A stretch of 9,709 bases of DNA from an uncultured Chloroflexota bacterium (GCA_903915565.1 CAIWTG010000033.1:1-9709); one strand, 5' to 3'; shown: positions 1 to 6,607, numbered from the stretch's first letter. The notes: a model not told the origin generated them from the letters alone. A program made the numbers and translations.

Positions 1-42
1 GATGACCTCACAAAGCAGTTTTCCCTCCGGTTACTAAATCGT

Positions 43-410
43 GAGCCAAGTAAACCTGTAAGCCGAGTTCTGTGTCCCGATTTGCTTACGCTCATCGGGA
101 TGGTGACCATCTATCTAGCCCCGATGTTACCATCGGGTTCAAGCGACCAACCCGGGGAACGGGCCAGGCGTCCCTTAGTCCCTCTATTCGGTCTTACTCC
201 GGATGGGGTTTGCACGGCCTCCGATTCACATCGGAGCCGGTGAGCTCTTACCTCGCCATTTCACCCTTACCCTTCCGAAGAAGGGCGGTATGTTTCTGTG
301 GCACTGTCCGTAGGGTCGCCCCTCCTGGGAGTTACCCAGCACCCTGCCCGGCGGAGCTCGGACTTTCCTCTCCTTCCGAGGAAGGAGCGGTCACCCGGTT
401 TACTTGGCCC
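43..410 (-). ncRNA. rnpB: RNase P RNA, bacterial class A
   Basis: This is the catalytic RNA of ribonuclease P, which trims the 5' leader from precursor tRNAs. Read on the minus strand, the conserved 5' core GAGGAAAGTCC lies at about 363-373, the central core with GGTAAGAG at about 245-260, and the 3' core with ACAGAA and GGCTTAC at about 58-80. The ends pair as an 11-bp P1 helix: CCAAGTAAACC at 397-407 (minus reading) with GGTTTACTTGG at 46-56. The length of about 368 nt is normal for class A. The 5' end is placed about 7 nt after the -10 box at 417-422; the 3' end is set just past P1 and is approximate. I see no clear U-tract terminator in positions 1-42. The open frame on the opposite strand is not a gene. 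The identification is secure from the conserved cores and P1. Confidence 0.97.
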
Positions 411-416
411 AATAAC

Positions 417-445
417 AGTGTAGTTTAGGGGGAGGGGAGAGTCAA
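417..445 (-). promoter_or_regulatory. Promoter of rnpB
   Basis: On the minus strand TTGACT (440-445) and TACACT (417-422) are separated by exactly 17 bp, a good sigma-70-type arrangement. The predicted start near 410 falls 3 nt before the P1 helix of the RNase P RNA, as expected for a directly initiated stable RNA. The promoter lies in the 45-bp gap after the stop codon of the upstream membrane-protein gene. Confidence 0.75.
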
Positions 446-455
446 TGGGGTGGCT

Positions 456-836
456 TCAGGCGGTCTTTTTGGTTTTCCGGAACGCGTATATGATAAACAA
501 TACCCCGGCGAAGAGATAGGGCAAAGATGCCCCGGCCAGAATATAGTCATAATAAAACCCAAGCGACAGATTTGTGACACTGTATAATATTGGTGTAATC
601 GACCATAACAAATAGCCGCCAATCAGCACCCAACCCCCGATTTTCTCGTTCCACCAGGCAACAATGGAACCTGCTAGTGTCACTAAGAATGGTACGAATG
701 TATAAAGAGTGTCTATCCCTAAATCAAAGTGCCCCGCTTCCATATGATTGTGAATCAGCGATAAAACAAGCAAAATAAGAAATATTAAGGTAGTGACTAG
801 ACTGATAATCCTGGCCGTCCATTTCACTGCAATCAC
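456..836 (-). CDS. Small four-helix integral membrane protein, function unknown
   Basis: This gene encodes a 126-aa hydrophobic protein that I do not recognise as a named family. About four membrane-spanning segments are visible (near residues 8-28, 40-60, 64-85 and 96-117), the loops are short, and the tail is basic (RKTKKTA). I chose the GTG at 834-836 because AAGGAG (844-849) sits 7 nt upstream of it. A longer reading frame begins with GTG at 860 inside the RNase HI stop region, but it has no ribosome-binding site and would place the strong one inside the gene. With the chosen start the gap to RNase HI is 13 bp, so the gene is probably the last member of the zinc-ribbon/RNase HI operon. 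The reading frame is clear, but no function can be assigned. Confidence 0.75.
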   Translation of the reverse strand: MIAVKWTARIISLVTTLIFLILLVLSLIHNHMEAGHFDLGIDTLYTFVPFLVTLAGSIVAWWNEKIGGWVLIGGYLLWSITPILYSVTNLSLGFYYDYILAGASLPYLFAGVLFIIYAFRKTKKTA

Positions 837-843
837 GGATTTT

Positions 844-849
844 CTCCTT
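844..849 (-). promoter_or_regulatory. Ribosome-binding site fixing the start of the small membrane protein
   Basis: AAGGAG on the minus strand lies 7 nt before GTG 836-834. It decides the start codon: the in-frame GTG at 860, which overlaps the end of RNase HI, has no comparable site upstream. Confidence 0.7.
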
Positions 850-1260
850 TTATAAGCCACTATCCAGCGCTTTGTTCGCCTGTGCGTCTGCCGCTTTGTT
901 TTGCTCGCGGGGGATGTAAGAAATTTTAAAACTCTCCAGCGAGCCCGTCAGCTGTACCACTTTTTGATAAAGTGGACGCAGCTCGGTGTTTTTGACTTTG
1001 TATTGCCCGTTCATCTGCTTTACCACCAGCTCGGAGTCGGACATCACCTTAACGTTTTTCGCCCCGAGGCCAATCGCCTTTTCCAGCCCCATGATAATTG
1101 CCTGGTATTCCGCCTGGTTGTTGGTGGTAACGCCGAGCCGCTTGGAAATTTTGTCCAGAATTGTTCCAGCCTCGTCCTTGATAATGACGCCAATCGCCGC
1201 CGGGCCTGGATTGCCCCGCGCTGCGCCGTCGGTGTAAATGATGATTTTATCAGTTTTCAT
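850..1260 (-). CDS. rnhA: Ribonuclease HI
   Basis: This 136-aa ribonuclease HI degrades the RNA strand of RNA-DNA hybrids in the cytoplasm (R-loops, replication primers). The whole protein is one RNase H fold. The four metal-binding acidic residues are visible: D11 in YTDGAARGNPGP, E51 in NNQAEY, D75 in SDSELV and D125 in NKAADAQANKAL. The short form without a basic protrusion resembles Gram-positive and actinobacterial-type RNase HI. The ATG at 1258-1260 overlaps the stop of the upstream zinc-ribbon gene as ATGA, and no Shine-Dalgarno motif is visible, so translation is probably coupled. A zinc-ribbon gene upstream and rnpB downstream form a neighbourhood I recall from other bacteria. All catalytic residues are present, so it should be active. 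Confidence 0.95.
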   Translation of the reverse strand: MKTDKIIIYTDGAARGNPGPAAIGVIIKDEAGTILDKISKRLGVTTNNQAEYQAIIMGLEKAIGLGAKNVKVMSDSELVVKQMNGQYKVKNTELRPLYQKVVQLTGSLESFKISYIPREQNKAADAQANKALDSGL

Positions 1261-1955
1261 GAAGAAATAAACAATATTCTACCGCAGCTGCCACACAGCA
1301 CCGGCTGACCGCCGCGGGCTTTTTGCAGGTTGCTGGCGGAAATTGATATTCTGCAGGCGCGGCAGATACCCTGCTCAACTTTAGCGACGGCTTGCTTCTT
1401 CTGCTGGCGTATCTTGTCATAGAGGCTTAACGTCGTCGGCTCAATTTGGGCGGCGAGGCTGCTGCGCTTTTCCGTCAGGTCGGCAAGGATTTTCTTTAGC
1501 AGGACGATGTCTGCTTCCAGTTGTTTTTGCGTCTGTTGCCACTCTGTTTCGAGGCTCTGGTAGTCGGCGGTAGCGGCGGCTACCGTCTTTTCCGCCGCCT
1601 CCACCCGGTCGATTATTTCCAGTTCCTTGGTCTCCAGCCGGTCGTTTATTTCTTTCAGCGTGTTCACTTCGTGCTGCAGGTTGCTCAACTCTTTAGAATT
1701 GGTGATTCTCCCACCGTAGAGCTGCTGATTAGCGGCCTCGATTTTACCCGTCGTGTCTTCCAGCTCCGCTTCGGCTTCACGGCGTTTATGGTTCAACGCC
1801 TCTAGCTCTTTACGCTTTTCGGTGAGGTTGGCTTGGGCGGCATCCAGTTCGTCTCGTTTGCCTAGCTGCCCGGTCTTGAGGTTGAGAGTCTGCTGCGTGT
1901 TCTCGATATCGGTATCAACTTCCTGCAGCTCGTAAAGTTGTTTGGTGAGGGTCAT
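1257..1955 (-). CDS. Coiled-coil protein with C4-type zinc ribbon (DUF164 / zf-RING_7 family)
   Basis: This 232-aa protein has a long, highly charged coiled coil (about residues 3-170, with repeated KRKELEAL-type heptads) followed by a C-terminal zinc ribbon. The ribbon ligands are C198, C201, C221 and C224 (CRAC and CGSC). This is the layout of the DUF164/PF02591 family, which includes Helicobacter FlgZ (HP0958) and Chlamydia CdsZ; in most bacteria the role is not settled, and nucleic-acid or partner binding is usual speculation. The gene is first in the operon and its TGA overlaps the ATG of RNase HI by 4 bp. The ATG at 1953-1955 is preceded only by weak GAGAG, and the candidate promoter would give a very short leader. 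Family assignment is good; function is not known here. Confidence 0.88.
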   Translation of the reverse strand: MTLTKQLYELQEVDTDIENTQQTLNLKTGQLGKRDELDAAQANLTEKRKELEALNHKRREAEAELEDTTGKIEAANQQLYGGRITNSKELSNLQHEVNTLKEINDRLETKELEIIDRVEAAEKTVAAATADYQSLETEWQQTQKQLEADIVLLKKILADLTEKRSSLAAQIEPTTLSLYDKIRQQKKQAVAKVEQGICRACRISISASNLQKARGGQPVLCGSCGRILFISS

Positions 1956-1963
1956 AGCTCTCT

Positions 1964-1992
1964 ATTCTATAACGCACACGTGATAATAGCAA
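1964..1992 (-). promoter_or_regulatory. Candidate promoter of the zinc-ribbon / RNase HI operon
   Basis: On the minus strand TTGCTA (1987-1992) and TAGAAT (1964-1969) are 17 bp apart, with 4/6 and 5/6 matches to consensus. The start point would fall within a few bases of the ATG at 1955, giving a nearly leaderless mRNA, which fits the poor ribosome-binding site but makes the call tentative. Confidence 0.4.
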
Positions 1993-2066
1993 ACCAACGT
2001 AAACTCACGACAAAACACCATAGCCAAATTAAGCAAAAAGATGTTAACATTTTGAGTGATTTCTTT

Positions 2067-2073
2067 AAGGAGG
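2067..2073 (+). promoter_or_regulatory. Strong ribosome-binding site of the 49-aa ORF
   Basis: AAGGAGG lies 5 nt before GTG 2079-2081. It supports translation from this GTG rather than from an in-frame ATG at 1938, which lies inside the opposite-strand zinc-ribbon gene. Confidence 0.65.
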
Positions 2074-2078
2074 AAGAA

Positions 2079-2228
2079 GTGAGTTATTTCAGCACTGCGT
2101 TAAAAAAAGAGAGGTGGGACCTGGCAGCACATATCATTGTGCTGGCAGCTGCCAGATCGTTGAGTAGAGGAGAACAACCGAATGGAAAAGACTGCAAATC
2201 GAAAAAAAGGGGGACAGCCAGGCAATAG
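2079..2228 (+). CDS. 49-aa small protein leading the terminase cassette
   Basis: This short ORF starts with GTG behind a near-perfect AAGGAGG and ends at TAG 2226-2228, overlapping the next gene by 47 bp. The N-terminal part (residues 1-30) looks like a real amphipathic helical protein: ALKKERWDLAAHIIVLAAAR. I recall comparable short helical proteins beside phage packaging genes but cannot name a family. The C-terminal third is Lys/Arg-rich and is read from the same DNA as the start of the small terminase gene, so it may be an out-of-frame extension after a lost stop. It is probably co-transcribed with the terminase genes. The function is unknown. Confidence 0.55.
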   Translation: MSYFSTALKKERWDLAAHIIVLAAARSLSRGEQPNGKDCKSKKRGTARQ

Positions 2229-2562
2229 AAATGCCCTTAAACATGGTTTTTACTCGAAGACGCTCAATGAAGTAGAAAAAACGGACTTTGAAAAAGCCGC
2301 CGGCATTGAAGGAATTGACGAAGAAATCGCCCTCTTGCGGCTGGAAATTAAAAAAGCCATTTCCGGCGGCGACGAAAAAAACCTGTTGCTGCTCGTTAAA
2401 GCCGCCGGCGCTCTGGAAAAATTAATCCGCACTCGCTACCAGATTACATCAGCCCAGCGCAAAGGACTTAAAGAAGCCATCAACACCGTCTTTAAAGACG
2501 TCCTCGTGCCGCTCGGGGTTAATGTCGGCAGCGCCATTATTACTAAAAAGCTGTCTGGATAA
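2182..2562 (+). CDS. Putative phage terminase small subunit / DNA-packaging accessory protein
   Basis: This 126-aa basic, helical protein starts at ATG 2182, 9 nt after GAGGAG (2167-2172). The N-terminus carries the motif KGGQPGNRNALKHGFYSKT, typical of small phage-type proteins encoded directly before large terminase genes. The remainder (about residues 30-112) is rich in Glu, Lys, Leu and Ile and probably helical. Small terminase subunits recognise the packaging start site on phage DNA and hand it to the large subunit. Here the large-subunit gene begins 11 bp after the stop, which supports the role. The assignment rests on the N-terminal motif and on gene order; the two proteins could also be an accessory pair with another function. 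Confidence 0.7.
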   Translation: MEKTANRKKGGQPGNRNALKHGFYSKTLNEVEKTDFEKAAGIEGIDEEIALLRLEIKKAISGGDEKNLLLLVKAAGALEKLIRTRYQITSAQRKGLKEAINTVFKDVLVPLGVNVGSAIITKKLSG

Positions 2563-2573
2563 TCACGATTGCC

Positions 2574-3953
2574 ATGGAAGAACCCAGAGGCATCAATAGA
2601 CTTCGCCCCTATCAGCGGGAGATTGCCGTCGCCATATTGCAAAGCGTTTTTAGGCGCCAAGGCCTAACCTTCTCCGTAGAAATCGCCCGGCAGGGCGGTA
2701 AGAACGAGCTCTCCGCACAGCTGGAACTCCTGCTCCTGACCTTGAACATGATGGAGCAGAAAAATCTTATCAAGTGCTCCCCCACCTTTAAGCCCCAGAC
2801 CATTATCTCCATAATACGCCTCAAAGACCGCCTTAACGACGCCGGCTTTGAGGGCATTTGGGAATCGGAGCTGGGCTACATTATCAAACTCGGCAGTGCC
2901 CGCGCCATCTTTCTCTCGGCGGACGAATCGGCTAACGTCGTGGGCAACACTGCCCATCTCCTCCTCGAAATCGATGAATCGCAGGATGTGAGTAAAGAAA
3001 AATACACCAAGGAATTTAAGCCGATGGGCGCCACGACCAATGTAACGACGGTTCATTATGGAACCACCTGGGACGATTCAACTTTGCTGGAAGAAATAAA
3101 GCAAACCAACCTTGAGCTGGAGCGGCGAGACGGCATTAAACGCCACTTCCGCTACGACTGGCAGGAGGTTGCCAAATTTAATCCCGACTATCTTGCTTAT
3201 GTGCAGGCGGAACGCCAAAGACTGGGTGATAATCACCCCCTCTTTCTGACCCAGTACCGTCTCCTCCCGATTCACGGCGGGGGCAGATTCCTTAATGTCC
3301 AGCAGCGCGAGCAATTACAGGGCGACCACCCGCGCTTAAGGAGGGGAGAGGCCGGCAAGACCTATGTTGCCGGCATTGACCTCGCTGGCGAAGCCGAGCT
3401 TGAGGAAAACCTGTTAATCCTCAACCCAAAACGTGACGCTACCGTTGTGACCATCGGGGAGCTTGACTTTACCGGCGATGACGCCGTGCTTAAAGACCCG
3501 AAGTTAAAAATCGTAGAGCATTATTGCTGGACCGGTCGTAAACACACCGAGCTTTATGCCCAGCTCGTAGACATTCTAAAAAACGTCTGGCGCTGCCGCA
3601 AAATTGTCGTGGATGCCACGGGCGTCGGCGAGCCGGTGGCGTCTTTTCTGCGCAGCGCGTTAGGCTCGCGGGTCGTATCCTTCACATTTACCCAGTCCAG
3701 TAAAAGTGAGTTAGGCTTTAATCTGCTGGCTGCCATTAACTCCGGTCGTCTCAAGGTCTATCAAGGCGACGGCAGCGAAGAATACCAGGAATTTTGCTTT
3801 GAGATGGAAAAAGCCCGCAGCCAGTACCGCCCCAACCAGACCATGAACTTTTTTGTCGACCCCTCCGATGGCCACGACGACTTTTTAATGAGTCTGGCTC
3901 TGGCGATGGAGGCGGGGCGCGGCTATATTCTCCGGGCGGCGAGGGGTGTATAA
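2574..3953 (+). CDS. terL: Phage terminase large subunit (packaging ATPase-nuclease)
   Basis: This 459-aa two-domain packaging motor drives DNA into a phage capsid and cuts it. The ATPase domain (about 1-245) begins with LRPYQREIA, has a Walker-A-like ARQGGKNE (residues 38-45), a Walker B LLLEIDES (129-136) and a coupling region with HYGTTW (161-166). The RNase-H-like nuclease domain (about 262-450) keeps its three acidic sites: D269 (AGIDLAGE), D347 (VDATGVGE) and D435/D436 (GHDDFLMSLALA). Both ends look complete for this family and there is no frameshift or internal stop. The ATG at 2574 has no Shine-Dalgarno motif; coupling to the small-subunit gene 11 bp upstream is likely. What is odd is the context: no portal, protease or capsid gene follows, only convergent mscL. 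It may be a phage remnant or a retained, repurposed gene. Confidence 0.9.
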   Translation: MEEPRGINRLRPYQREIAVAILQSVFRRQGLTFSVEIARQGGKNELSAQLELLLLTLNMMEQKNLIKCSPTFKPQTIISIIRLKDRLNDAGFEGIWESELGYIIKLGSARAIFLSADESANVVGNTAHLLLEIDESQDVSKEKYTKEFKPMGATTNVTTVHYGTTWDDSTLLEEIKQTNLELERRDGIKRHFRYDWQEVAKFNPDYLAYVQAERQRLGDNHPLFLTQYRLLPIHGGGRFLNVQQREQLQGDHPRLRRGEAGKTYVAGIDLAGEAELEENLLILNPKRDATVVTIGELDFTGDDAVLKDPKLKIVEHYCWTGRKHTELYAQLVDILKNVWRCRKIVVDATGVGEPVASFLRSALGSRVVSFTFTQSSKSELGFNLLAAINSGRLKVYQGDGSEEYQEFCFEMEKARSQYRPNQTMNFFVDPSDGHDDFLMSLALAMEAGRGYILRAARGV

Positions 3954-3960
3954 GCCCCTC
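3941..3960. terminator. Hairpin between convergent terL and mscL
   Basis: GAGGGG (3941-3946) pairs with CCCCTC (3955-3960) around an 8-nt loop that contains the terL stop codon. It sits in the 20-bp gap between convergent genes, but neither strand has a clear U-tract, so termination activity is uncertain. Confidence 0.3.
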
Positions 3961-3973
3961 TCATATTTCAGTT

Positions 3974-4450
3974 TCAACCGGCCTTTAATTGCGAAGTGCA
4001 ATGCGGACAGCGTGAGGCTTTCACGGGAATAGCGGTGAAGCAAAACGGGCAATCTTTGGTGGCGGGAGCGGCGGCGGCCTCCTCTTTTTTCTTTTTACTT
4101 TCCATTTTCTCCCGCGCTTTGCTAAATGCCCGCACAATCATAAAGACGGCAAAAGCCACGATGATAAATACGATAATGGTGTTAATGAAAAGCCCGTAAT
4201 TCCAGGTTACCGCACCGGCCGCTTGAGCATCCGCCAGTGTAGCGTAAGGCGGCGGAACACTCTGCCCGCCTCTGACAACTACGAAGAGATTAGTGAAATC
4301 CACATTACCAAGCAATACCCCTATAGGCGGCATAATGATATCTTTGACCAGTGAGTTCACAATCGTGCTGAAAGCAGCGCCAATTATAATACCAATCGCC
4401 AGGTCGAGGACATTGCCCCGCATGATAAAGTCTCTAAAACCTTTCAACAT
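3974..4450 (-). CDS. mscL: Large-conductance mechanosensitive channel with C-terminal zinc ribbon
   Basis: MscL is a homopentameric inner-membrane pore that opens under membrane tension and releases solutes during osmotic downshock. The 158-aa product starts with the family N-terminus (FRDFIMRGNVLDLAIGIIIG), has TM1 at about 14-44, a periplasmic loop with Gly/Pro-rich sequence (about 50-84) and TM2 at about 85-108, followed by a charged helix (KAREKMESKKKKEE). Residues 134-151 add a zinc-ribbon-like knuckle pair, CPFC-X10-CPHC, after an Ala/Pro linker; typical MscL proteins end at the charged helix. ATG 4448-4450 has GGAGG (4458-4462) 7 nt upstream. It is monocistronic, with its own near-consensus promoter, and faces terL tail to tail. 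The channel call is secure; the role of the metal knuckle is not known. Confidence 0.95.
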   Translation of the reverse strand: MLKGFRDFIMRGNVLDLAIGIIIGAAFSTIVNSLVKDIIMPPIGVLLGNVDFTNLFVVVRGGQSVPPPYATLADAQAAGAVTWNYGLFINTIIVFIIVAFAVFMIVRAFSKAREKMESKKKKEEAAAAPATKDCPFCFTAIPVKASRCPHCTSQLKAG

Positions 4451-4483
4451 GACATGGCCTCCATAAATGATATTGGTTATGTT

Positions 4484-4512
4484 ATAGTAGTCGGAATAAT
4501 ATTGATTGTCAA
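4484..4512 (-). promoter_or_regulatory. Promoter of mscL
   Basis: On the minus strand a perfect -35 TTGACA (4507-4512) is followed after exactly 17 bp by TACTAT (4484-4489). The predicted start near 4477 leaves a leader of about 27 nt carrying GGAGG. The terminator of the surface-protein gene lies just upstream (4528-4560), insulating mscL transcription. Confidence 0.75.
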
Positions 4513-4527
4513 AAAAAGTCCAATAAA

Positions 4528-4560
4528 AACCCCCCTCTTCCGCCCGGTGAGAGGGGGGTT
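4528..4560 (-). terminator. Intrinsic terminator of the surface-protein gene
   Basis: A perfect 11-bp GC-rich stem, AACCCCCCTCT (4528-4538) with AGAGGGGGGTT (4550-4560), encloses an 11-nt loop. On the minus strand it is followed by TTTTT and a second T-run, 25 bp after the stop at 4585. It is a textbook Rho-independent terminator for the minus-strand surface-protein gene. Confidence 0.9.
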
Positions 4561-4584
4561 CTCTATTTATCTATATATATATGA

Positions 4585-6270
4585 TTAGTAGGAGTATGCT
4601 GTCTTGCGGCCTATCCAGATACCGAGTAAGAATAGTAGTACCGCCACCACACCTATTACTACCCACATAATCCATCCGCTGAAGGAGAACCCTTGGGAAT
4701 AGACGAAGGCATTGGCTCCCGTCCAGGCGCTCGCGTTTTGAGCAGCGTCAACCGCGCATTCTCTCCAGTAGTAAGTCTGTCCACTGGTAAAGTTGAGCAT
4801 GTCGGCGTCGGAAAGTGTGTATTGCGATACTGCTAAACCGGTCAAATTGATAAGATTGCTCGTAAAGTTACCCGATGTAGAAACCTGTAACGAATAGGTC
4901 ACTGGATCGCTTTTACCGGTAGCATTGTCGGTAACATCCTCCCAATCCAGCGTAATTGGCGCTGATACACCCTCATTCATATAAGGGCGCGTTGGCTGCG
5001 GTGTCACCGGAGGTGTAGATTCTACGGTATATGTCCCGCTGCCGGTAGTTGTGCCGTCCACCACAGAGAGAGTATGGGCACCGTGGATTGTTGGCGGGAT
5101 GATGTAGGTTATCGAGATTATACCGCCTTCTAATACCGTGCTGGTGGTTGTAGTCGTTACGCCATTCCAGACGACGGTAACTGTATGTCCGGCTGTAAAA
5201 CCACTCCCGGCGATAACAACAGATTGCCCGACTCCTCCGGCATTAGGTGCAAGAGTTAACTGCAATATGCCTCCACCCGTTACGTTATAGGTTGCCGAGG
5301 CCGTTCCTGTCTCGGCAGTGGCGGTGATGGTATGGACGCTGGTAGAAGCGGTAATTGGAATCGTGATTGTGCTGGTAAAGGCACCGGTAGAGCCCGTTGC
5401 CGAGGTGCTGCCGGTTATTGATGTACTGTCGAACCTTAAAGCTAATGCTGTATTGGCAGGGAAACCTGCTCCGGTTACCGTTATTGAAGCACCCGCCAGG
5501 CCTGATGTAGCGGATAAGCTAATCGATGTGGGGCTGCCAACGGTATAGGTGGCTGAAACCGTAACCGTGCCGGCGGTGGCTGAAATTGCATGGACACCGG
5601 CCGAAGCCCCAATCGGAACCATAACTGTGCTCGAAAAAGCTCCGGTAATCCTTGTGCTTGCATCCCCGGCTGTTCGTGCCATTGTTGTCGTATCGAACTG
5701 GAAAACAAGAGCAGTACTGACTGGGAAGTTTGAGCCGGACACGACCACTGACGTGCCGCCGAGTCCCAATACGGGAGATAGGCTAATAGTCGGACTGGCG
5801 ACAGTTAGGTCTGCCTTTGCCATAACAATACGGTCTGAAGAGTGAGGGGGCGTAGAGACAATAGTGACGTAGACGAAATATGGCCCTTGCAAGACGCTTG
5901 CTATAGATGTGCCATCATCCAGTATCGACGGTATATTGAAGGTGCAATCGAAAATACCGGCATTTACGAATGACGACGAAAGGATGGTTATCGCACCAAC
6001 GACTTGCTTATAAGAAGGAGCGTTGGACATATTCGCCGTTTCAACCGTCAAGTTGCTGGGACTAACGTAGACATATGCATAGCGGTCGTAGGGAGTCGGA
6101 ATAAATTCACCATGCAGTGCAATTGGTGCCCCCACTACTCCCGATGTCGGTGTTATTGTTATCGTATTAGTAGTAGCAGTGGCAAAAATTGACCCCGTTG
6201 GCAAGATCATAAATAACAAGATTAGTACTATTGATATTCCTAGGATTGAGAAGATTCTCCTACTTTTCAT
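4585..6270 (-). CDS. Secreted, membrane-anchored surface protein with Ig-like (IPT/TIG-type) repeats
   Basis: This 561-aa exported protein is very rich in Thr, Ser, Gly and Val. Residues 1-31 are a signal peptide (basic MKSRR, then a hydrophobic core ending near SIFATA). Four Ig-like beta-sandwich repeats follow at about 36-157, 160-245, 248-330 and 334-416; each opens with a SPTSGL/GG-type turn and has the G-x-G-F motif (SGSNFP, TGAGFP, AGSGFT). A Pro/Thr linker (about 417-430) leads to a fibronectin-like module (about 435-525, with LDWEDV and TYYWR). A single TM helix (about 532-554) and a short RKTAYSY tail follow. The start is ATG 6268-6270 because AGGAGGT (6275-6281) lies just upstream; an earlier in-frame ATG at 6288 would include that site. 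Probable role: cell-surface adhesion or cell-envelope structure. No catalytic residues are seen. Confidence 0.85.
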   Translation of the reverse strand: MKSRRIFSILGISIVLILLFMILPTGSIFATATTNTITITPTSGVVGAPIALHGEFIPTPYDRYAYVYVSPSNLTVETANMSNAPSYKQVVGAITILSSSFVNAGIFDCTFNIPSILDDGTSIASVLQGPYFVYVTIVSTPPHSSDRIVMAKADLTVASPTISLSPVLGLGGTSVVVSGSNFPVSTALVFQFDTTTMARTAGDASTRITGAFSSTVMVPIGASAGVHAISATAGTVTVSATYTVGSPTSISLSATSGLAGASITVTGAGFPANTALALRFDSTSITGSTSATGSTGAFTSTITIPITASTSVHTITATAETGTASATYNVTGGGILQLTLAPNAGGVGQSVVIAGSGFTAGHTVTVVWNGVTTTTTSTVLEGGIISITYIIPPTIHGAHTLSVVDGTTTGSGTYTVESTPPVTPQPTRPYMNEGVSAPITLDWEDVTDNATGKSDPVTYSLQVSTSGNFTSNLINLTGLAVSQYTLSDADMLNFTSGQTYYWRECAVDAAQNASAWTGANAFVYSQGFSFSGWIMWVVIGVVAVLLFLLGIWIGRKTAYSY

Positions 6271-6274
6271 AATG

Positions 6275-6281
6275 ACCTCCT
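6275..6281 (-). promoter_or_regulatory. Ribosome-binding site fixing the start of the surface protein
   Basis: AGGAGGT on the minus strand lies 4 nt from ATG 6270-6268. It rules out the in-frame ATG at 6288, six codons upstream, which overlaps this site. Confidence 0.75.
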
Positions 6282-6305
6282 GAAACATATAACGTTACTT
6301 TGTTT

Positions 6306-6334
6306 ATTATGTTAGTCCCACCGCTCCTTTTCAA
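6306..6334 (-). promoter_or_regulatory. Promoter of the surface-protein gene
   Basis: On the minus strand TTGAAA (6329-6334) and CATAAT (6306-6311) are separated by 17 bp, each 5/6 to consensus. The predicted start near 6299 gives a leader of about 29 nt containing AGGAGGT. The gene is thus transcribed separately from the HTH gene that ends at 6355. Confidence 0.65.
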
Positions 6335-6354
6335 TAGCAATTTGTCGCTCCCTT

Positions 6355-6561
6355 TCATTTTATTAGTTTTCGTCGGGCGCCCTGTTTAGGGTTGTAAGTT
6401 CCCGCAAAATTGTCTAATGTATCCTTCTTTATCAGCCAGGTATTCCTTATTTTGTCCGCCGGCAGGTCTCCTTGGCGGCAAAGCCTCTTTACTGTTTCCG
6501 GATGTACTTTTAGCTTCCGGCTCGCTTCTAGAATACTAAAATAATTATCTAAAATCGACAT
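6355..6561 (-). CDS. Small helix-turn-helix DNA-binding protein, excisionase/MerR type
   Basis: This 68-aa protein is essentially one winged HTH of the HTH_17/excisionase type. Residues 8-31 read as FSILEASRKLKVHPETVKRL plus CRQG, followed by the wing region DLPADKIRNTWLIKKDTLDNF, and the C-terminus is basic (KQGARRKLIK). Such proteins are phage excisionases, small repressors or regulators of mobile elements. ATG 6559-6561 has only a purine-rich AGAAGAAG stretch as ribosome-binding site. The gene sits behind a perfect consensus promoter and diverges from the phage tail remnant at 6719, with a palindrome over its own start point, so autoregulation or a role as one arm of a phage switch is plausible but inferred. 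The HTH fold is well supported; the target is unknown. Confidence 0.8.
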   Translation of the reverse strand: MSILDNYFSILEASRKLKVHPETVKRLCRQGDLPADKIRNTWLIKKDTLDNFAGTYNPKQGARRKLIK

Positions 6562-6588
6562 CTTCTTCTTCTTTTTATCTTATTAAAT

Positions 6589-6607
6589 ATTGTTTTGTTA
6601 AAACAAT
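6589..6607. promoter_or_regulatory. Inverted repeat over the HTH gene start point, candidate operator
   Basis: ATTGTTTT (6589-6596) and AAAACAAT (6600-6607) form a perfect 8-bp inverted repeat with a GTT centre. It covers the end of the -10 box and the expected start point (near 6599) of the HTH promoter, where a bound protein would block initiation. The regulator is not known; the HTH product itself is the simplest candidate. It is AT-rich, so some chance of coincidence remains. Confidence 0.45.

Noticed and set aside
72..428. 118-codon plus-strand open frame
   Set aside because: It lies antisense to RNase P RNA; the conserved RNA cores and P1 pairing explain the sequence.
901..1308. 135-codon plus-strand frame
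   Set aside because: Antisense to RNase HI, whose catalytic motifs are complete on the minus strand; no ribosome-binding site.
1938..2078. N-terminal extension of the 49-aa ORF from ATG 1938
   Set aside because: It would begin inside the opposite-strand zinc-ribbon gene and cross its promoter, and the strong AAGGAGG points to GTG 2079 instead.
4570..4582. Short (TA)n run after the surface-protein stop
   Set aside because: Too short to be a meaningful repeat; it is simply AT-rich spacer before the terminator.
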